Source: Nereocystis luetkeana (Eukaryota; Sar; Phaeophyceae; Laminariales; Laminariaceae). Taken from it: a DNA stretch of 64,000 nt. The notes under the pieces were generated by a model that worked only from the letters and a program-made list of their open reading frames with translations, did no database searches and was not told where the DNA came from. Shown here piece after piece: positions 24,517-35,698 of this stretch. Location: the NCBI GenBank assembly GCA_031213475.1, contig JARUPZ010000004.1, positions 1,002,501-1,066,500 of the forward strand, read 5' to 3'. How positions within the stretch are numbered: position 1 is the first letter of the stretch; every line of letters starts with the position of its first letter. The translations under genes and the position numbers were made by a program.

Positions 24517-24913
24517 GCAAACGCTGCAGGCTCCTCTCGCCAAGCAGAAGCTCGCCGCATCGGAGGAAATGCAAGCGGGGGTCACGCGCTCGACTACTAG
24601 GGCTTCCGCGAGCAAGCAAGCGTATTTTGCGACGCCGAGGTTGGTGGCGGCGGCGGCGGCGGCGGCCGCGGCGGCGGTGGCGGCGGCGGAGGCTCCAGCG
24701 GTGGATGAGGTAGAGCGTGGCCGCCCTTCTTCCGGTGCCTCTTCTTGTGGCAGCCCCGACCAGGTGCAGCTGCAGATACAGCAGGACTTGCAGCAGCAGC
24801 AGAAGCTTTGCCTCGACCTACTCGACCGCCTCCAGGGAAGTTTTTCTTCGGTGACGGAGATACGTGGGGTCAGGGATGCGCTGATTCCCCGGCTGCATCG
24901 CTGGAGGGAGTTG
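24517..24913 (+). CDS. Gene B exon 4, poly-Ala and Gln-rich coiled coil
   Basis: The acceptor TGCAATTATCAG was chosen because it alone of three nearby AGs restores phase 2. The donor is GAGTTG|GTGAGT. It encodes about 132 residues: a Lys/Glu helix, a poly-Ala tract of about 17 residues from GCG repeats, then QVQLQIQQDLQQQQKLCLDL followed by LDRLQGSF, a heptad-compatible Gln-rich coiled coil, and a helix ending LHRWREL. This looks like a dimerisation or scaffold segment. Confidence 0.65.
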
Positions 24914-25157
24914 GTGAGTGATATTTCCCATCACATATTATTTTTCAATAACTTGTGGATATGTGAGTGACAAATCCTTGCCTATCTGTGAGGCAGGGTG
25001 TGTCCTATACAATTTTCAGTATACACAATATTTTATCACGTCTCGTGCAAATGTTTCGCCGAAAATTAGTAGGTCCCGATTCATTTGGTGACATCGCGTT
25101 CTGTGCACTAACTGCCCCGACGCTGCCACAACCATCCCCCACTCCCGGACTCCGCAG

Positions 25158-25292
25158 CTGGTGATGGAGCAATACTACCCCAATCGCCACAAGGAAAGGG
25201 CTGTTGGGCCGATTTCGACGAAGAGCGTTGAGGACGGCCGTGGAAACAACGCTTTCGCCGGGCTGACGCGCCGAAAGGAGATGGTGGAGAGG
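25158..25292 (+). CDS. Gene B exon 5, short phase-0 exon
   Basis: A 45-codon exon, phase 0 at both ends, between the acceptor GACTCCGCAG and the donor GAGAGG|GTGAGT. The peptide LVMEQYYPNRHKERAVGPIS, followed by TKSVEDGRGNN and TRRKEMVER, is not low complexity and continues the helix of exon 4 smoothly. It could be skipped without changing the frame. Confidence 0.6.
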
Positions 25293-28200
25293 GTGAGTGC
25301 TCGGTTCTCTGCAGTTCTTATGCAGTTGTATCCGATTGAAGATCAGCTCGGAGTTTCTGGTGCTGTTTCTTACGGAAATTCGATGTGTTCCAGTTACGTT
25401 TGATTTTTCCAGACAACTATTATAGTGGTGTTTTCGACCCGAAACGCGGCCGAATGGATTGTGCGCTTCTCGGAATCAGCGCACCTACCCTCCCAGAGGT
25501 ATCCGATCAAAACTCCGCTTCTGCATCGAAGCGTTTCGAAATTCTTGAGGATTGTGGCATTTCCTGTAACTATCAACCAATTAACATTGGAAAGCACAAA
25601 CTATTCAAAATAGTGTCATTTCTCACTGGGAAGTAGGTGCCTTCGAATTAGATTTGATGTGTATTATTGGAAATGACGCTATACTGAAGAAGGCAAAGTG
25701 CTTCATTGGAAAAGTAGACTTTCGATCTGGGTACGTCTTGGACGGTAGGTGTACTGATTCCGAGAATCGCACGACCCTTCCGACCGCCTTTCGGGTCGAA
25801 AACATCAATACATGGCCGAAAAATCAAATCAAGCTGAAACAAAATCGAACTTCCGTAAGAAACAGCCTTACACACTGGGAAAAGAGCCTTTTCGGTCCCA
25901 AGTTTTTCGATCGAGCGATCCGATCCGCGCCTCGTGTCGAAAAAAACTATTTTCTGGGTCTGAAGGCCAGGTACCACTTTGTGTCTTTTTTTTTTCTCCT
26001 CTCAGCAAGAAAGTGACAAAGTATGAAGGTGGGGCACTGCTGTGCACTGGTATGGAGGCTTGTGTAGGTGAACGCCCTAAGTTCTCAAGATGGGAAAATC
26101 CACGACAGGGGGGTGTGTGCCTTGTGCCTTGGCCCTGTGGTATCATGCTGAGAAAATGGCAAGGGTACTACAGTAATAATATCAGTGTTGTTATTCTTAC
26201 TAAGATATTAATATTAATACTAGCTTTTTCGTAGTTTTTGCCGTACCCATTGATGCACAGCAGTCTGTTAATAGTCGTCGAATACAACTGTCATCTTGGA
26301 CCGGCAATTAAGTTGTCAAAAAGACAAAAGAATCCAAGCCACAGATTGGTACCATAACCAATGGCTCAAGACGTCAAATTTTTCCGTCGAAAAAAACCAA
26401 AACGAAACATAATCGTCGACAGCTTGGCAGGAGCTCGTAAGACACGTGTTCAATATGCAGGATCAATCTGCGAACATATGGTCTTGCCTTTATTCGACTT
26501 TTCCTGTTTTTGATACTTGGAAGTTAGTTGTGCGGCGAGTATCTCAGTCAAATTTGACTGTGTTTCGATTCTAATTTGAGTTTCATTTTTGGTAATATAT
26601 ACGCCTGGTATATTTTTTCGTTGATTTGTTGTCGATTTTATTCAGCATGACGTTAGCGTGGGGGGGACTATCTCGCTTGCCTTCGACTGTTTTTCAATTC
26701 TGACTCGAGGCACGGCTCGCCACAACTCTGGGGTCGGTGCTTTCGTGCAGGGACGAGTCTGGCGTGTATTGTCGTGTTATGATCCAAGTTTTGGCGCGCT
26801 GCATGCCACGTGCCATGTGTCACGCGTGCGTGTCTGTGGGTGTTGTTCATGTTCAACAGTTATTTTTACCCGTCGACATCCAGCACAACCAGTGTCCGTG
26901 CCGATTCTTCAATCCTATAATACAGAGACACGAGTTCTGTGGTCACACAATTACGCCACAGAGATACTACATTGTTATGCAGTAAGCAGAGTAGACAATG
27001 CAATGTCACGTCATCATCGTACTGAATACGACAGGCACAACATACACATTCTATGGAAGAGAGAGAACCCCTACGAAACAAAAGCACTCCCAGGGGTATT
27101 TTTTGGAAGTGATTTTTCGACGGTCGCTTTATCACCAGGCATACGTTGAGTACCACACCCCCTTCGGACGTGCGCCTGAAAACATATCAAACTTCAAAGT
27201 ATAACCATCACACCCGGTGGACACCGGTCACCAGCCTGAATCAGAGTTGGTTGTTTTTTCATTTTTCGTTTTGTACGGGTAACCGCTACGGGTACGGTAT
27301 CATGCGGTAGTTTGGTGGCCAATCACGAAATATGTCGTTACATAACAACGCGCACTGCTACGTACGGTACCGGTAGTTGGTAGTGGCTTTTTTTGTGTGG
27401 TGTGGGCTAGAAAAAATGGCTGAATATCGATATGCCGGCCAGTCAGCAGACACTTTATCTGCCTGTGAGTCAATGCATCTGAGGTGCAACCCTCGGCGGT
27501 TTCGTCCTCGAATGTGGTACCGGTATATACCGGTAACGTTTGTTCAAGATCGCAGAAAAGCGGGGTTTCGTGCTGTCATCCCCGGGTTTCCTTACCGATA
27601 TGAGCGTGGGCTTTTCTATCGCCGGCATTGGTTGGGAATGACAAAATAATGGCTTCAGACCTAAGACGCTCATGTGGTAGCACACCCCTTCTTAACACGC
27701 CCCCTTATTGGTACACCCCCTGTAACACCGTCTCTTGTTATCACACTCCCCGCAGGGTCCTGCTGTCTGCCGGGGTCTGTTGACACTCCATAGCTATCAA
27801 AGATACCGCGAAAGAAAATAAACCCGGCGGGCAGTTCTGGAGATGGCCAAAAGTATAAAACATACCATCAAACATATTGTATACACCTGGTATCATACTA
27901 CTTTCTTCCGAGTACATAGTTTATCCTCAAAACGTTTGTGATTCTGTTGAGCAATTCCGTCGTCGTTTTAATTCGTCTACAGCTGTATAGGGATCAACAA
28001 TATCTCTCTGTTGCGATCAGCCGGAGACTCACCCAGGGCCGCTTCCCCCGCGTTGATTCGCCGATGTTCAAAGCGGCACCTCGTCGCAGGGAGTAGTTGC
28101 TCCTGTAAAAGAAACACTATCAATACCAGTACGAAAGAAAACTGGTGCCGTTGTCGGTGGTGACGTCTCGCGCGCAACGAGCGGCCGGCGGGATGGTCTG

Positions 28201-29148
28201 TCTTTCTCTGGCCGCTTCCTACCTTCCCGTGTTGGTTGTCGGTGCGATCACGACGGAAGTGGTAGTGTTTCTCTTTCAGTATACAAACCCGGAGGCTTCT
28301 CCCTACCCCGGGGACACGTTTCTTACGTCCCCGTCTTTTGAATCCTGACTTACTGCTGTAATAGTTCCGTCGCGCTTTAATTCGTTCGTAATTTTGGGAT
28401 CAATGAAGTCTCTCTGGTGAGGCATGAAATCACGCCCATAGTCACGTCCTCTGCCTCTATCTCTATGCCTTGCTTCTTTGTCTTTTATTTTCTTTCTCGC
28501 GGGTTGCTTCTCCACCTATACATACCCAAACTTCTTTTAATACCTTGATCTCTCGTGAGTCCAGCTTCGATTGCCCTGTGGAACGGTGAGTAATAACGTG
28601 CACACTGCATCCTCCTCTGTGAACGCCGTTTCGCGAGAGCACTCCACCCCCACCGCGGCCACGGACGGTGCTACCTCTACGTATCTGCTTGTGACGGTTG
28701 CTGGCTCGCACCCCACGTACCCCAAAGAAACGTTCATGGTGTGCCGTCCATGCTGTGGTTTATGGCTCGTCGCCTCTCCTATCCGGAAGCAGCGCATCGT
28801 GTACCGCTTATCCTCCATATTCGGCGCCCGCAAATGTGTCTGGAGGTTGGCGGTAGTCGGCGCTGGCGTCAACGCTTGCTCCCGCTTCTCCTCGTCTTGT
28901 AGAACGCTCTCTCTACATAGATACTGCAGCTGTCTTGTCTGTCTGCTCATTTGCCTGTCTGCATGTCTATTAATAACTTCCTGTCTAATGGTTTGTCTGT
29001 CCTTTTGCATCTTCCTGTCTACGTTGTCTCCCTTTCTTTGTCTACTGTTCTGCCTTCTTCTCACTACCGTGTTTCCTCCTCCCCCCCCCCCCCCTCTTTC
29101 TCGCGTGCGTACTCACCACCGTAAACGTGTCGACCACTTACCACACAG
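25293..29148 (+). other. Gene B intron 5, long
   Basis: A 3.86-kb candidate intron holding a diverged inverted repeat (25362-25866), TATTAATA pairs near 26205, a TACAGCTGTA at about 27979, and a CTGTCTGT-rich run at 28930-29040 followed by a C homopolymer. An open plus frame at about 28571-28920 has mixed composition but no good splice borders. Further exons could hide here, because skipped exons would have to be phase-symmetric. Confidence 0.4.
25362..25866. mobile_element. Diverged long inverted repeat (MITE/foldback-like)
   Basis: The left arm (25362-25605) and right arm (25650-25866) are imperfect inverted complements. Both ends show GCTGTTTCTTACGGAA on their own strand, and both arms contain GTTTTCGACCCGAAA-like and GAATC-GCGCA/GTAC blocks in mirror order, with about 45 bp between. 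Translations of the two arms on opposite strands resemble each other only because of this symmetry. No transposase frame fits inside 500 bp, so it would be a nonautonomous element. Confidence 0.75.
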
Positions 29149-29515
29149 AGAGCGTCAGCTCCAGTCCGCGTGGTGACGCCGCCATTGCCGGGGGCGACAC
29201 CGACGAGCTCCTCTAGCAGGCGCGGTGGGATTTCCTCGTCCGACGAAGACGGGTCTCCCGCGTTCTCCGCCGCTGCCGACGGGGGGAGTGGCGCTGACGA
29301 TGGCCGTGGTGAACTTGCGGGCAGGTCTTCGGCAGTCACATTGCCGACGACCGCAGAGGCGATGACGATAGCGGCGCATAGTGGACGGGTCTCGAGACCA
29401 GTCTCAGGATTGGGACCGAAACCGTTCGTGCCAGAGCAGGACGGCCGAAATGAGACCCCCACGGGGGATACGGCGGGATTGTCTGGAGGCAGAGCAGCGA
29501 CGGGATTGTCTGGTG
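29149..29515 (+). CDS. Gene B exon 6, Ser/Gly-rich acidic
   Basis: Acceptor TTACCACACAG in phase 0, donor GGTG|GTGAGG in phase 1; a donor 3 bp earlier keeps the frame. The peptide is disordered and acidic: PLPGATPTSSSSRRGG, then ISSSDEDGS, a Pro-poor Gly/Ala region, and two closely spaced GLSGG repeats at the end. SSSDEDGS is a classic casein-kinase-2-type acidic serine cluster. No domain recognised. Confidence 0.55.
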
Positions 29516-29998
29516 GTGAGGATGAGGAGCAATCTGTACACCATCTCTAACACCATCACTATTTATAACGCTTATTTTTGCGCTCCAACCGTGTCAATGC
29601 CATGACGCTACTGCTGCTGGTACCTTTGGTACATAGCTCTCCGCGACTCTCTCACCGTTCCCCAGACGGACCCAGGGTCCTTCCAAAGCACTAACGGCAG
29701 TCGCCACCCGCTCCAGGGAGGCCAACATGAACTGGAGCTTTGGGTTGGGTGTAGATATTGTTGTTGTTGCTGTTGTGCCCGTGACGGATGCCTGTCAGTT
29801 GACGCCGAGACTAAAGATGGTAGTAAATCCGAAATGTCGTTGGGATTTTTGGAACTGCAAATGCCTACGCTCTGTGCTAACCCCGCCCCGTCCGATGTTG
29901 TAAAGCCTCTGGAACCCTCGCTTATTTCTTCGTCTGCCCCTCCCCCCACGACAACCCTTCGACCCGTCTCACCCCCAACTACGCTACCACCATCACAG
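29516..29998 (+). other. Gene B intron 6
   Basis: A 483-bp intron, GTGAGG to CCATCACAG, with a long pyrimidine-rich 3' region. It contains a short TTG/GTT run near 29757. Nothing coding is evident on plus. Confidence 0.5.
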
Positions 29999-30025
29999 TG
30001 CTAGACGAGTCAAGGCCGCAGCCAC

Positions 30026-30056
<31 letters not shown>

Positions 30057-31660
30057 ACAGCCGCAGCCACAGCCGCAGCAGCTAGTGCCGCGGCCGCCGC
30101 CATCGAGGGAGGTGCATCGCGGCGCCGTCCGAAGTGATGACGGCGGAGGTAGTGCTGGCGGTGTACCGGAGTCTGGGCCGGGCGTGGGGATGGTCGCGCA
30201 CTTGGGAAACGGCAAGGCATCGAGCGGTACCACCCCCGACGATATTGTCGACAGCGTTAGGTCTTCGGCGGCGAGACCCATATCAGACATGTTGGTTTCT
30301 GATGAGGTGGGTATGGCTACGGGGGGACCGGGTGGGTGGCTGTCGCAAGGTCGGCGGACGGTGAACGAGCTAGCCAACAAGGGAAGAGACGCTAGCAGGA
30401 GAAGCAGCGGCACGGGTAGCAGCAGAGGGAGCAGCTATTGCAGCGATTATGATGGCAATGGCAGCGGCGGCAGTGTCGGGGGTGATGGCAGCGGCACCGA
30501 CTTCGGCGACAGCGGCCGTAGTGGTGGCAGCATCGACACTGCCGCTGCGGAGGTTAAGGTTAGAGATGTTGAAGGTCAAGAGGACCGCGCAACGGCGATG
30601 GACGGGAACTTAGAGTCGGGCGACGCACGTAGCGGCAATGGTGAGAAGGACGACGGCGGTGGCAGCTCCGATAGCGTTTCCGCCGAAGAAGAGACAGCTG
30701 CGGGTGAGGAATCAGTACCTGTCAGAGCCTTGTCTGGCCAAGCACTGTCTGACGACGGAGCCTTGTCGTACGGCACACTGGCCGACGGGGCTTGGTCAGA
30801 CAAGAAAATCTTCTCCGACGACAAAATCTTGCCTGATGCAGTATTGTCCGACCAAGGGACGCTGCCGCCGATACCACCGCCGCTGCGGCTGACCGCCTCC
30901 GGGCCAGAGCACTTCCGGCGATCGCCCTTGGGGGTGAGGGAAACTTCCACCTCCGTGGAAGGTTGTGTCGGCCACGGGGTTGGTGGCGGTGGGGGCGGAG
31001 GTGGCGGTGGCGGTGGCCGCGGCATTGCAGGTGGCCGCCAAGACGAGGTAGCGGGCGAAGGAACCCTGTCTATCAGAACCTTGTCTGGCGAGACACTGTC
31101 TGACGGCGGAGCGTTGTCATGGAAAGTACTGTCCAACGGGTCTTGGTCAGACGCGATAGTCTTCTCCGACGAGCACGTTTTGCGTGGTGCAGTATTGTCC
31201 GACCAAGCGTCGCCGCCGCTGATACCACCGGCGCTGGCCACGGAGGTGGCGGAAGAATTGGGGGGAAACGGTGCCGGTGGGGGAGTGCGCGTGGATGGTG
31301 GGAGAGGGAGGGAAGGGAAGGAGGGATCGGCGGGGGCGAAGCAGTTGGAAGAAGACGAGCAAGCGGAGAGGCATCCCGAGCGACCCGCCATCACAGTGCC
31401 GATGCCCTTGGAGCTCTTGCCCCCGCCGCAGCTTAGGCCTGGTGCTCCGCTGCCGACGGTAGAGGCTACGGTGGCGACGGTGTTTTCCCCCGCCGCCGCT
31501 GCCACCGCTACCGCTACCGCTACCGCCCTTGGCGGTGTGACGCCGGAAAGCCAGGCTCCTGACGTTAACGGCTGTGTCAAGACCGGCGCCAACAGTTCGG
31601 AGAGCGACAGGGGGGATGAGGGATTCGACAACGAGGCAGATGGGATGATTATGATGAACG
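29999..31660 (+). CDS. Gene B exon 7, long disordered exon with internal repeats
   Basis: 1,662 nt, phase 1 in and out. It opens with alternating PQ residues (about 12 PQ pairs from a CAGCCG tract), then Gly/Ser-rich sequence. Two copies of an approximately 50-residue repeat follow, near 30721-30885 and 31072-31240. Each is built of xLSxxxLSDxGALS steps, then WSD, then FSD, and closes with LSD and PPLIPP or PPIPP. A poly-Gly tract (about 30985-31020) separates them. The tail carries PLELLPPPQLRPGAPLP, a possible WW or SH3 ligand. The donor is GAACG|GTGAGG; reading on instead reaches a TAA at 31737 after a stretch containing tandem TACCTGGTA units. Confidence 0.6.
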
Positions 31661-31720
31661 GTGAGGTTCCTGGGTTTCGACAGGCGTGGTACCGTCTCCT
31701 GAGGCGATACCAGCTACGCA

Positions 31721-31736
31721 TACCTGGTACCTGGTA
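31721..31736. repeat. Overlapping double TACCTGGTA
   Basis: Two TACCTGGTA units share their central TA, as TA-CCTGG-TA-CCTGG-TA. The same compound form occurs at 52589-52604. It would arise if a TA created by one event served as target for a second. Confidence 0.9.
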
Positions 31737-33229
31737 ATGTAGATGTCTGGTATGTGATTCCCCGCCCTCCGCCCTCCTTGTCCGTTTCCAAGGCATCATC
31801 AGTATTATTCTATTATTAATAATAGTTATCGTCTCGATCGTCTCCCTTGGAGGTGGAAATTAGTCATTACAGGGTCCCGAATTGTTGTATTGCGAATGTA
31901 TCGCCTCCTCAAAATTATCTTGGTAAAATGCGCCTACGTACGTACGTACGTACGTACGTACAGTAAGTACTGTAGTATGATTTCTCGTAATTGGGATATT
32001 CGTAGTTATACCTGTTTTAGCATGCCCCGCGGAAGACCGGACTCCATCGAGCGCCATCCGACCGCCCGCGGGCGCACGCCCGCGCCACGCTCCCCCCACA
32101 CATCGGCCCTCGGTGACCCCGGCGAGTAGGCGGCGTAGAGAGGCAGGCGCTCTCCCGGGGACGGATCGTGCGCTCCCCGAGAAGGCGCCGTATCCGCGGG
32201 AAAGGAGAGCTTTCCCAACATTTTTTTCGTTGACGTTTCATACCCGGGGTCGTCCCCGCACTATATTCAACATAAATTACCCACACTAAATTAAGAAACT
32301 CGTCCCCACACAAAACTAGAATACAAACAACCACGCTAAATCCAAGATAAAAATACCGAACTATTCTCAAGGTATCATGTTTTGAGAAATAACTGAAAGA
32401 AAGAAAAAACAAGGATTTTCCTTGCTCGAATCAAAATCGACTGAGCGAGATACTGTAGTCCCTACCACACTGATTTCAAGGTACAACTTCCCACATTAAC
32501 TTCAAGATTAAGAAATCGAAACAAAATCGAAACAAAAGGCAAACCATATTTTTCCCAAATTCCGAGTCATAATCGAAAGGCAGTCAGTCGGCTCTCTGCT
32601 GTTGCAAAGGGAGTTACGGGTTAAATTGACACTCGACACGTACTCTAAACGTGGCAGTATGGTGAGCTGAAGCTCTATTTTTACCAATCGGCCGGAGGAT
32701 TAAAAAAAAAACATACGGAGTAAAGAGTTAGCCAGACAGATCCTGTAGTCAAGTCACCCCCACCCTAACTTGGGGATACAAAATTTCTAATACACAGCAG
32801 CAGTGACGGGTCGCCGGCTTCCCGATATGGCGGCGGATAATAAAAAAAGTGCATCTCTCAGTACAACACAGCATACAGCAAAAGCAACCTAATGTATGTA
32901 CGTACTCACCTACCAGGTACGCTGCTGTACGTATTGCTGTACTGCTGTATGTTGTGGGTGGGTGGGCGGGCGGGTGGGCGTACGTAACTTCAGGAGTGGC
33001 AGGCTGGGTATAGGTGGGTAGGTGTGTGTCCTTGCTGTCTATACGTACGTACCTGGTACCCACCTATTATTGCAGAACGTATACTGTACAGCTAGCCGTA
33101 TGTGGTGGGTGTAGGTGGGAGGTGGGTGGGTGGGTGGTTGGATGGATACACGTATTTGTACGTGTATGTTGCGTGCAGAAGCGGTTCAGGCGTACCTGTC
33201 TGGGTGGCAGGGTCTATTTGGTTCGCCGT

Positions 33230-33310
33230 GTGTGTTGTTTGTTACCTTACGTTACAGTTATTTTGAGTCCTGCGGTGCTGCGCGGTACCACTATTAATAG
33301 TGAACAAATA
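33230..33310 (+). repeat. Dispersed repeat, plus-strand copy
   Basis: Matches the minus-strand copy at 9140-9260: TTACGTTACAGTTATTTTGAG, then TCCTGCGGTG, then CTATTAATAGTG. A third, weaker match begins near 37612 (ACGTTACGTTACACAGTTATT). Origin unknown. Confidence 0.45.
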
Positions 33311-34451
33311 TCTAATTACGCCACCGCCACTAAAACTGAACTATTGATGCGACATACCCTGGTACCTGATAGTATATAGCTCCAAATCAGGAAATTGGCC
33401 TGTTTTCTGACGAGGGATTGCTTCATTTTTTTCCCCCGTCGAATTTATGCACATTGGGCAAGATGTAGGACGACGCTCTGGAGAAGCGGGTGTATGAGGG
33501 TAACCCTAAGAGAGACCGACTCTGCGCTCGTTCCGAGAAATACGTGCCTGATTTCCTTGGTTTGTGGGCCAAACACGCACATAAACAACTTCAGAAAAGC
33601 CGAAATCGAACCGAATAGAATCTGATCCGCATAATAAACGACCTAAAAATGCAGCACCACCGAACTGACCGATTGTATGAATATCATGACGATTTTATTC
33701 AATCACAGATTGTGCCTGGTATATTAACACGGATATGTACGCAAACAACCAAACGCCCTAGAAATGGGCAGGTTTGTATGACAACATTTGGAGAAAACAA
33801 TCGCGGGGTGTTTTGAGACTTCTCCGAACCTTGCGACAGCAACCGAACGCGCGAGAAACAAATTCTACAATCTGGCGACTGAACTGTGGACCGTTGTCTT
33901 CGAATTCAAGAGGAACGCACTCACGGAACAGTAGGGCAGAATTACGCTCGTGTTTCGACAGACCCCTATCGTTCGAAGAGTGTTCTTACCTGCGTTAGCT
34001 GCGCCGCCGCCTGGTTGAGCTTTGCCTGCCAGAAGCCACGATTACAAACGTGACCGACAGCTCGCGTGGCCTCCAAACAATAGCAGTAAAGTGTGTACAC
34101 TGTATACAATCTCCTATTTTCCATACGGAGGCGCACGCCTGATGGTCTCGCGGGGGGGGGAGTAGTACTGCAGCCTCGATGGCGGGAGGGGCGGCGGCGT
34201 TCTCTTTGACGTTGCACTAGTACAGCGAACGGTCAACCTGGAAGGCATAATCACGTTTTGCTTCATGCTACCGGAAGCAGTGTGAGGTACACTTTTTTTT
34301 CAAGGTGAAACTATTTCTATTTATGATACCCGCCGCCCCCCCCGCCCCGCTCCCGTTTCGAAAAAATGTGTGAGGTCAATGACCGAATGGCTAAGGCAAG
34401 CAACAAATGAGTACGCCCCCCCCACCTCCCCCCCCTCGCTCTCCGGCGCAG

Positions 34452-34655
34452 AGATGAACTTTGTCATGGACGAGTGGATGAATCGTCAAATCAGAGACGC
34501 TCTAGCTCGTCTCGAGGAGTATCCGTATCCCCCGGAGCCGACGGCATACGACCAGGACGGAGCGGAGGGCCGAGGAGGCGAGTACAAGGACGGGATGCAG
34601 GGTGGAGGAATCGAGGAAGAGGACGATCCTATCGAGCGGGCGGCTATGCTCGAAG
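34452..34655 (+). CDS. Gene B exon 8, acidic helical
   Basis: The acceptor CTCCGGCGCAG gives phase 1 as required; the donor is CGAAG|GTGATA, phase 1. The peptide is EMNFVMDEWMNRQIRDALAR, then LEEYPYPPEPTAYDQDG, then a Gly/Glu-rich run ending IEEEDDPIERAAMLE. It has a clear amphipathic helix followed by PPEP, then an acidic tail. No family recognised. The reading continues in the next exon with a similar EMA/EMN start, which may reflect exon duplication. Confidence 0.65.
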
Positions 34656-34799
34656 GTGATACAATATTTTTCGCATTCGGGATTCCCCCGTGAGACAGTG
34701 CCTGTCGGTTTACTTACAGTAGATTGTCGCCAAGCCCCGCTTCTAGAGTTGGGTGGCGGACATGAACGGGCGATGCTGACGATATGTTCAATGGCGCAG

Positions 34800-34896
34800 C
34801 GTTCGGTGAGATGGCGGTGGGGGCTATGGGAGCGATGACCTCAAGTCTCGAGGAACTGCGTGCATATCCTGCCCAAAATTCCCTCCGCTCGTAGAG
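34800..34896 (+). CDS. Possible alternative terminal exon of gene B
   Basis: After the acceptor AATGGCGCAG a phase-1 frame reads AFGEMAVGAMGAMTSSLEEL and then RAYPAQNSLRS to a TAG at 34894-34896. It is phase-compatible with exon 8 and could terminate the protein, or, using a weak GTGCAT donor at 34860, act as a short extra exon before 35699. Evidence is splice consensus and phase only. Confidence 0.3.
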
Positions 34897-35698
34897 CGAG
34901 TGCAACCCCGCTCCCCTATAACGTTTCCTCTCTGCTATCGAAGCAGGGGCCGCCTACGCAAGCCATGTGAAGCGACATACCCTGGTATCGGGTGCTGTAC
35001 GGAAAAACACTCATTCGGAAAACATCTTGTCGATGTTATACAGTGGTCGTACAGTAGTTTTTTTTTCCTGTCTGGTATGTTTTTTTTTTTTTTTGTAATT
35101 TCCATACCAAACACCTGGTACAACGTAGTTTTTCACGGGCCTCGCCTATACTACTGTAAGAACGCCTTGCTGTGTTCACCAGCCAGGGCTTCACGTTCAC
35201 CACGCACGCGCAAGCTTTGTAAAAACTCAATCAAGGCCGTAGTGATTATCTGCAGCAGACGCATGCTATACAGTCGGAGTATATATGTAGTACCTACCTA
35301 CAGTAATGGCGTGAAAGTCTCGACGTGAGGTGTGCTACTGCTGTACCATACCTATACGAAGCTCACCCGAAAACCGCCTTTGAAAGTCATCGTATGCTAA
35401 TGCCTGGCATACGTACACAATCCCATGGTCCAGATATCTAACAAATGCTATTGTAAAGTACATTAAATTAACACCGGTTCGCAAGATATCGGGTAGTTTG
35501 AGAGAGTTGAAGATCTCCATCAGGTCAGAATGTTTGGACTCAGAAGTGTGACAGTACCCCTAGTTGTAACCCCTGTGTACCGTAAACATAGCGCGCCTCT
35601 CTTCTCTTGCGTTGCGAACCCGCCTATCCTACACGGTACCCTATGTGACGTTGCCCGAACGTGCGTTCCGCTTGGCGGCTTCTTCGTGTGTGGCACAG

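Larger units (their letters stand above)
31661..34451 (+). other. Gene B intron 7, repeat-bearing
   Basis: 2.8 kb with overlapping TACCTGGTA units at 31721-31736, a (TACG)n run at 31935-31962, a GC-rich island at 32020-32210 with no clear exon borders, TACTGCTGTA at about 32939, TACCAGGTA at 32911, TACCTGGTA at 33050, GGTGGGTG-rich stretches near 33100, and the dispersed repeat at 33230-33310. No exon is supported. Confidence 0.45.

Noticed and set aside
32010..32215. GC-rich island resembling rRNA or an exon
   Set aside because: No recognisable rRNA core sequence and no splice borders with a compatible frame.
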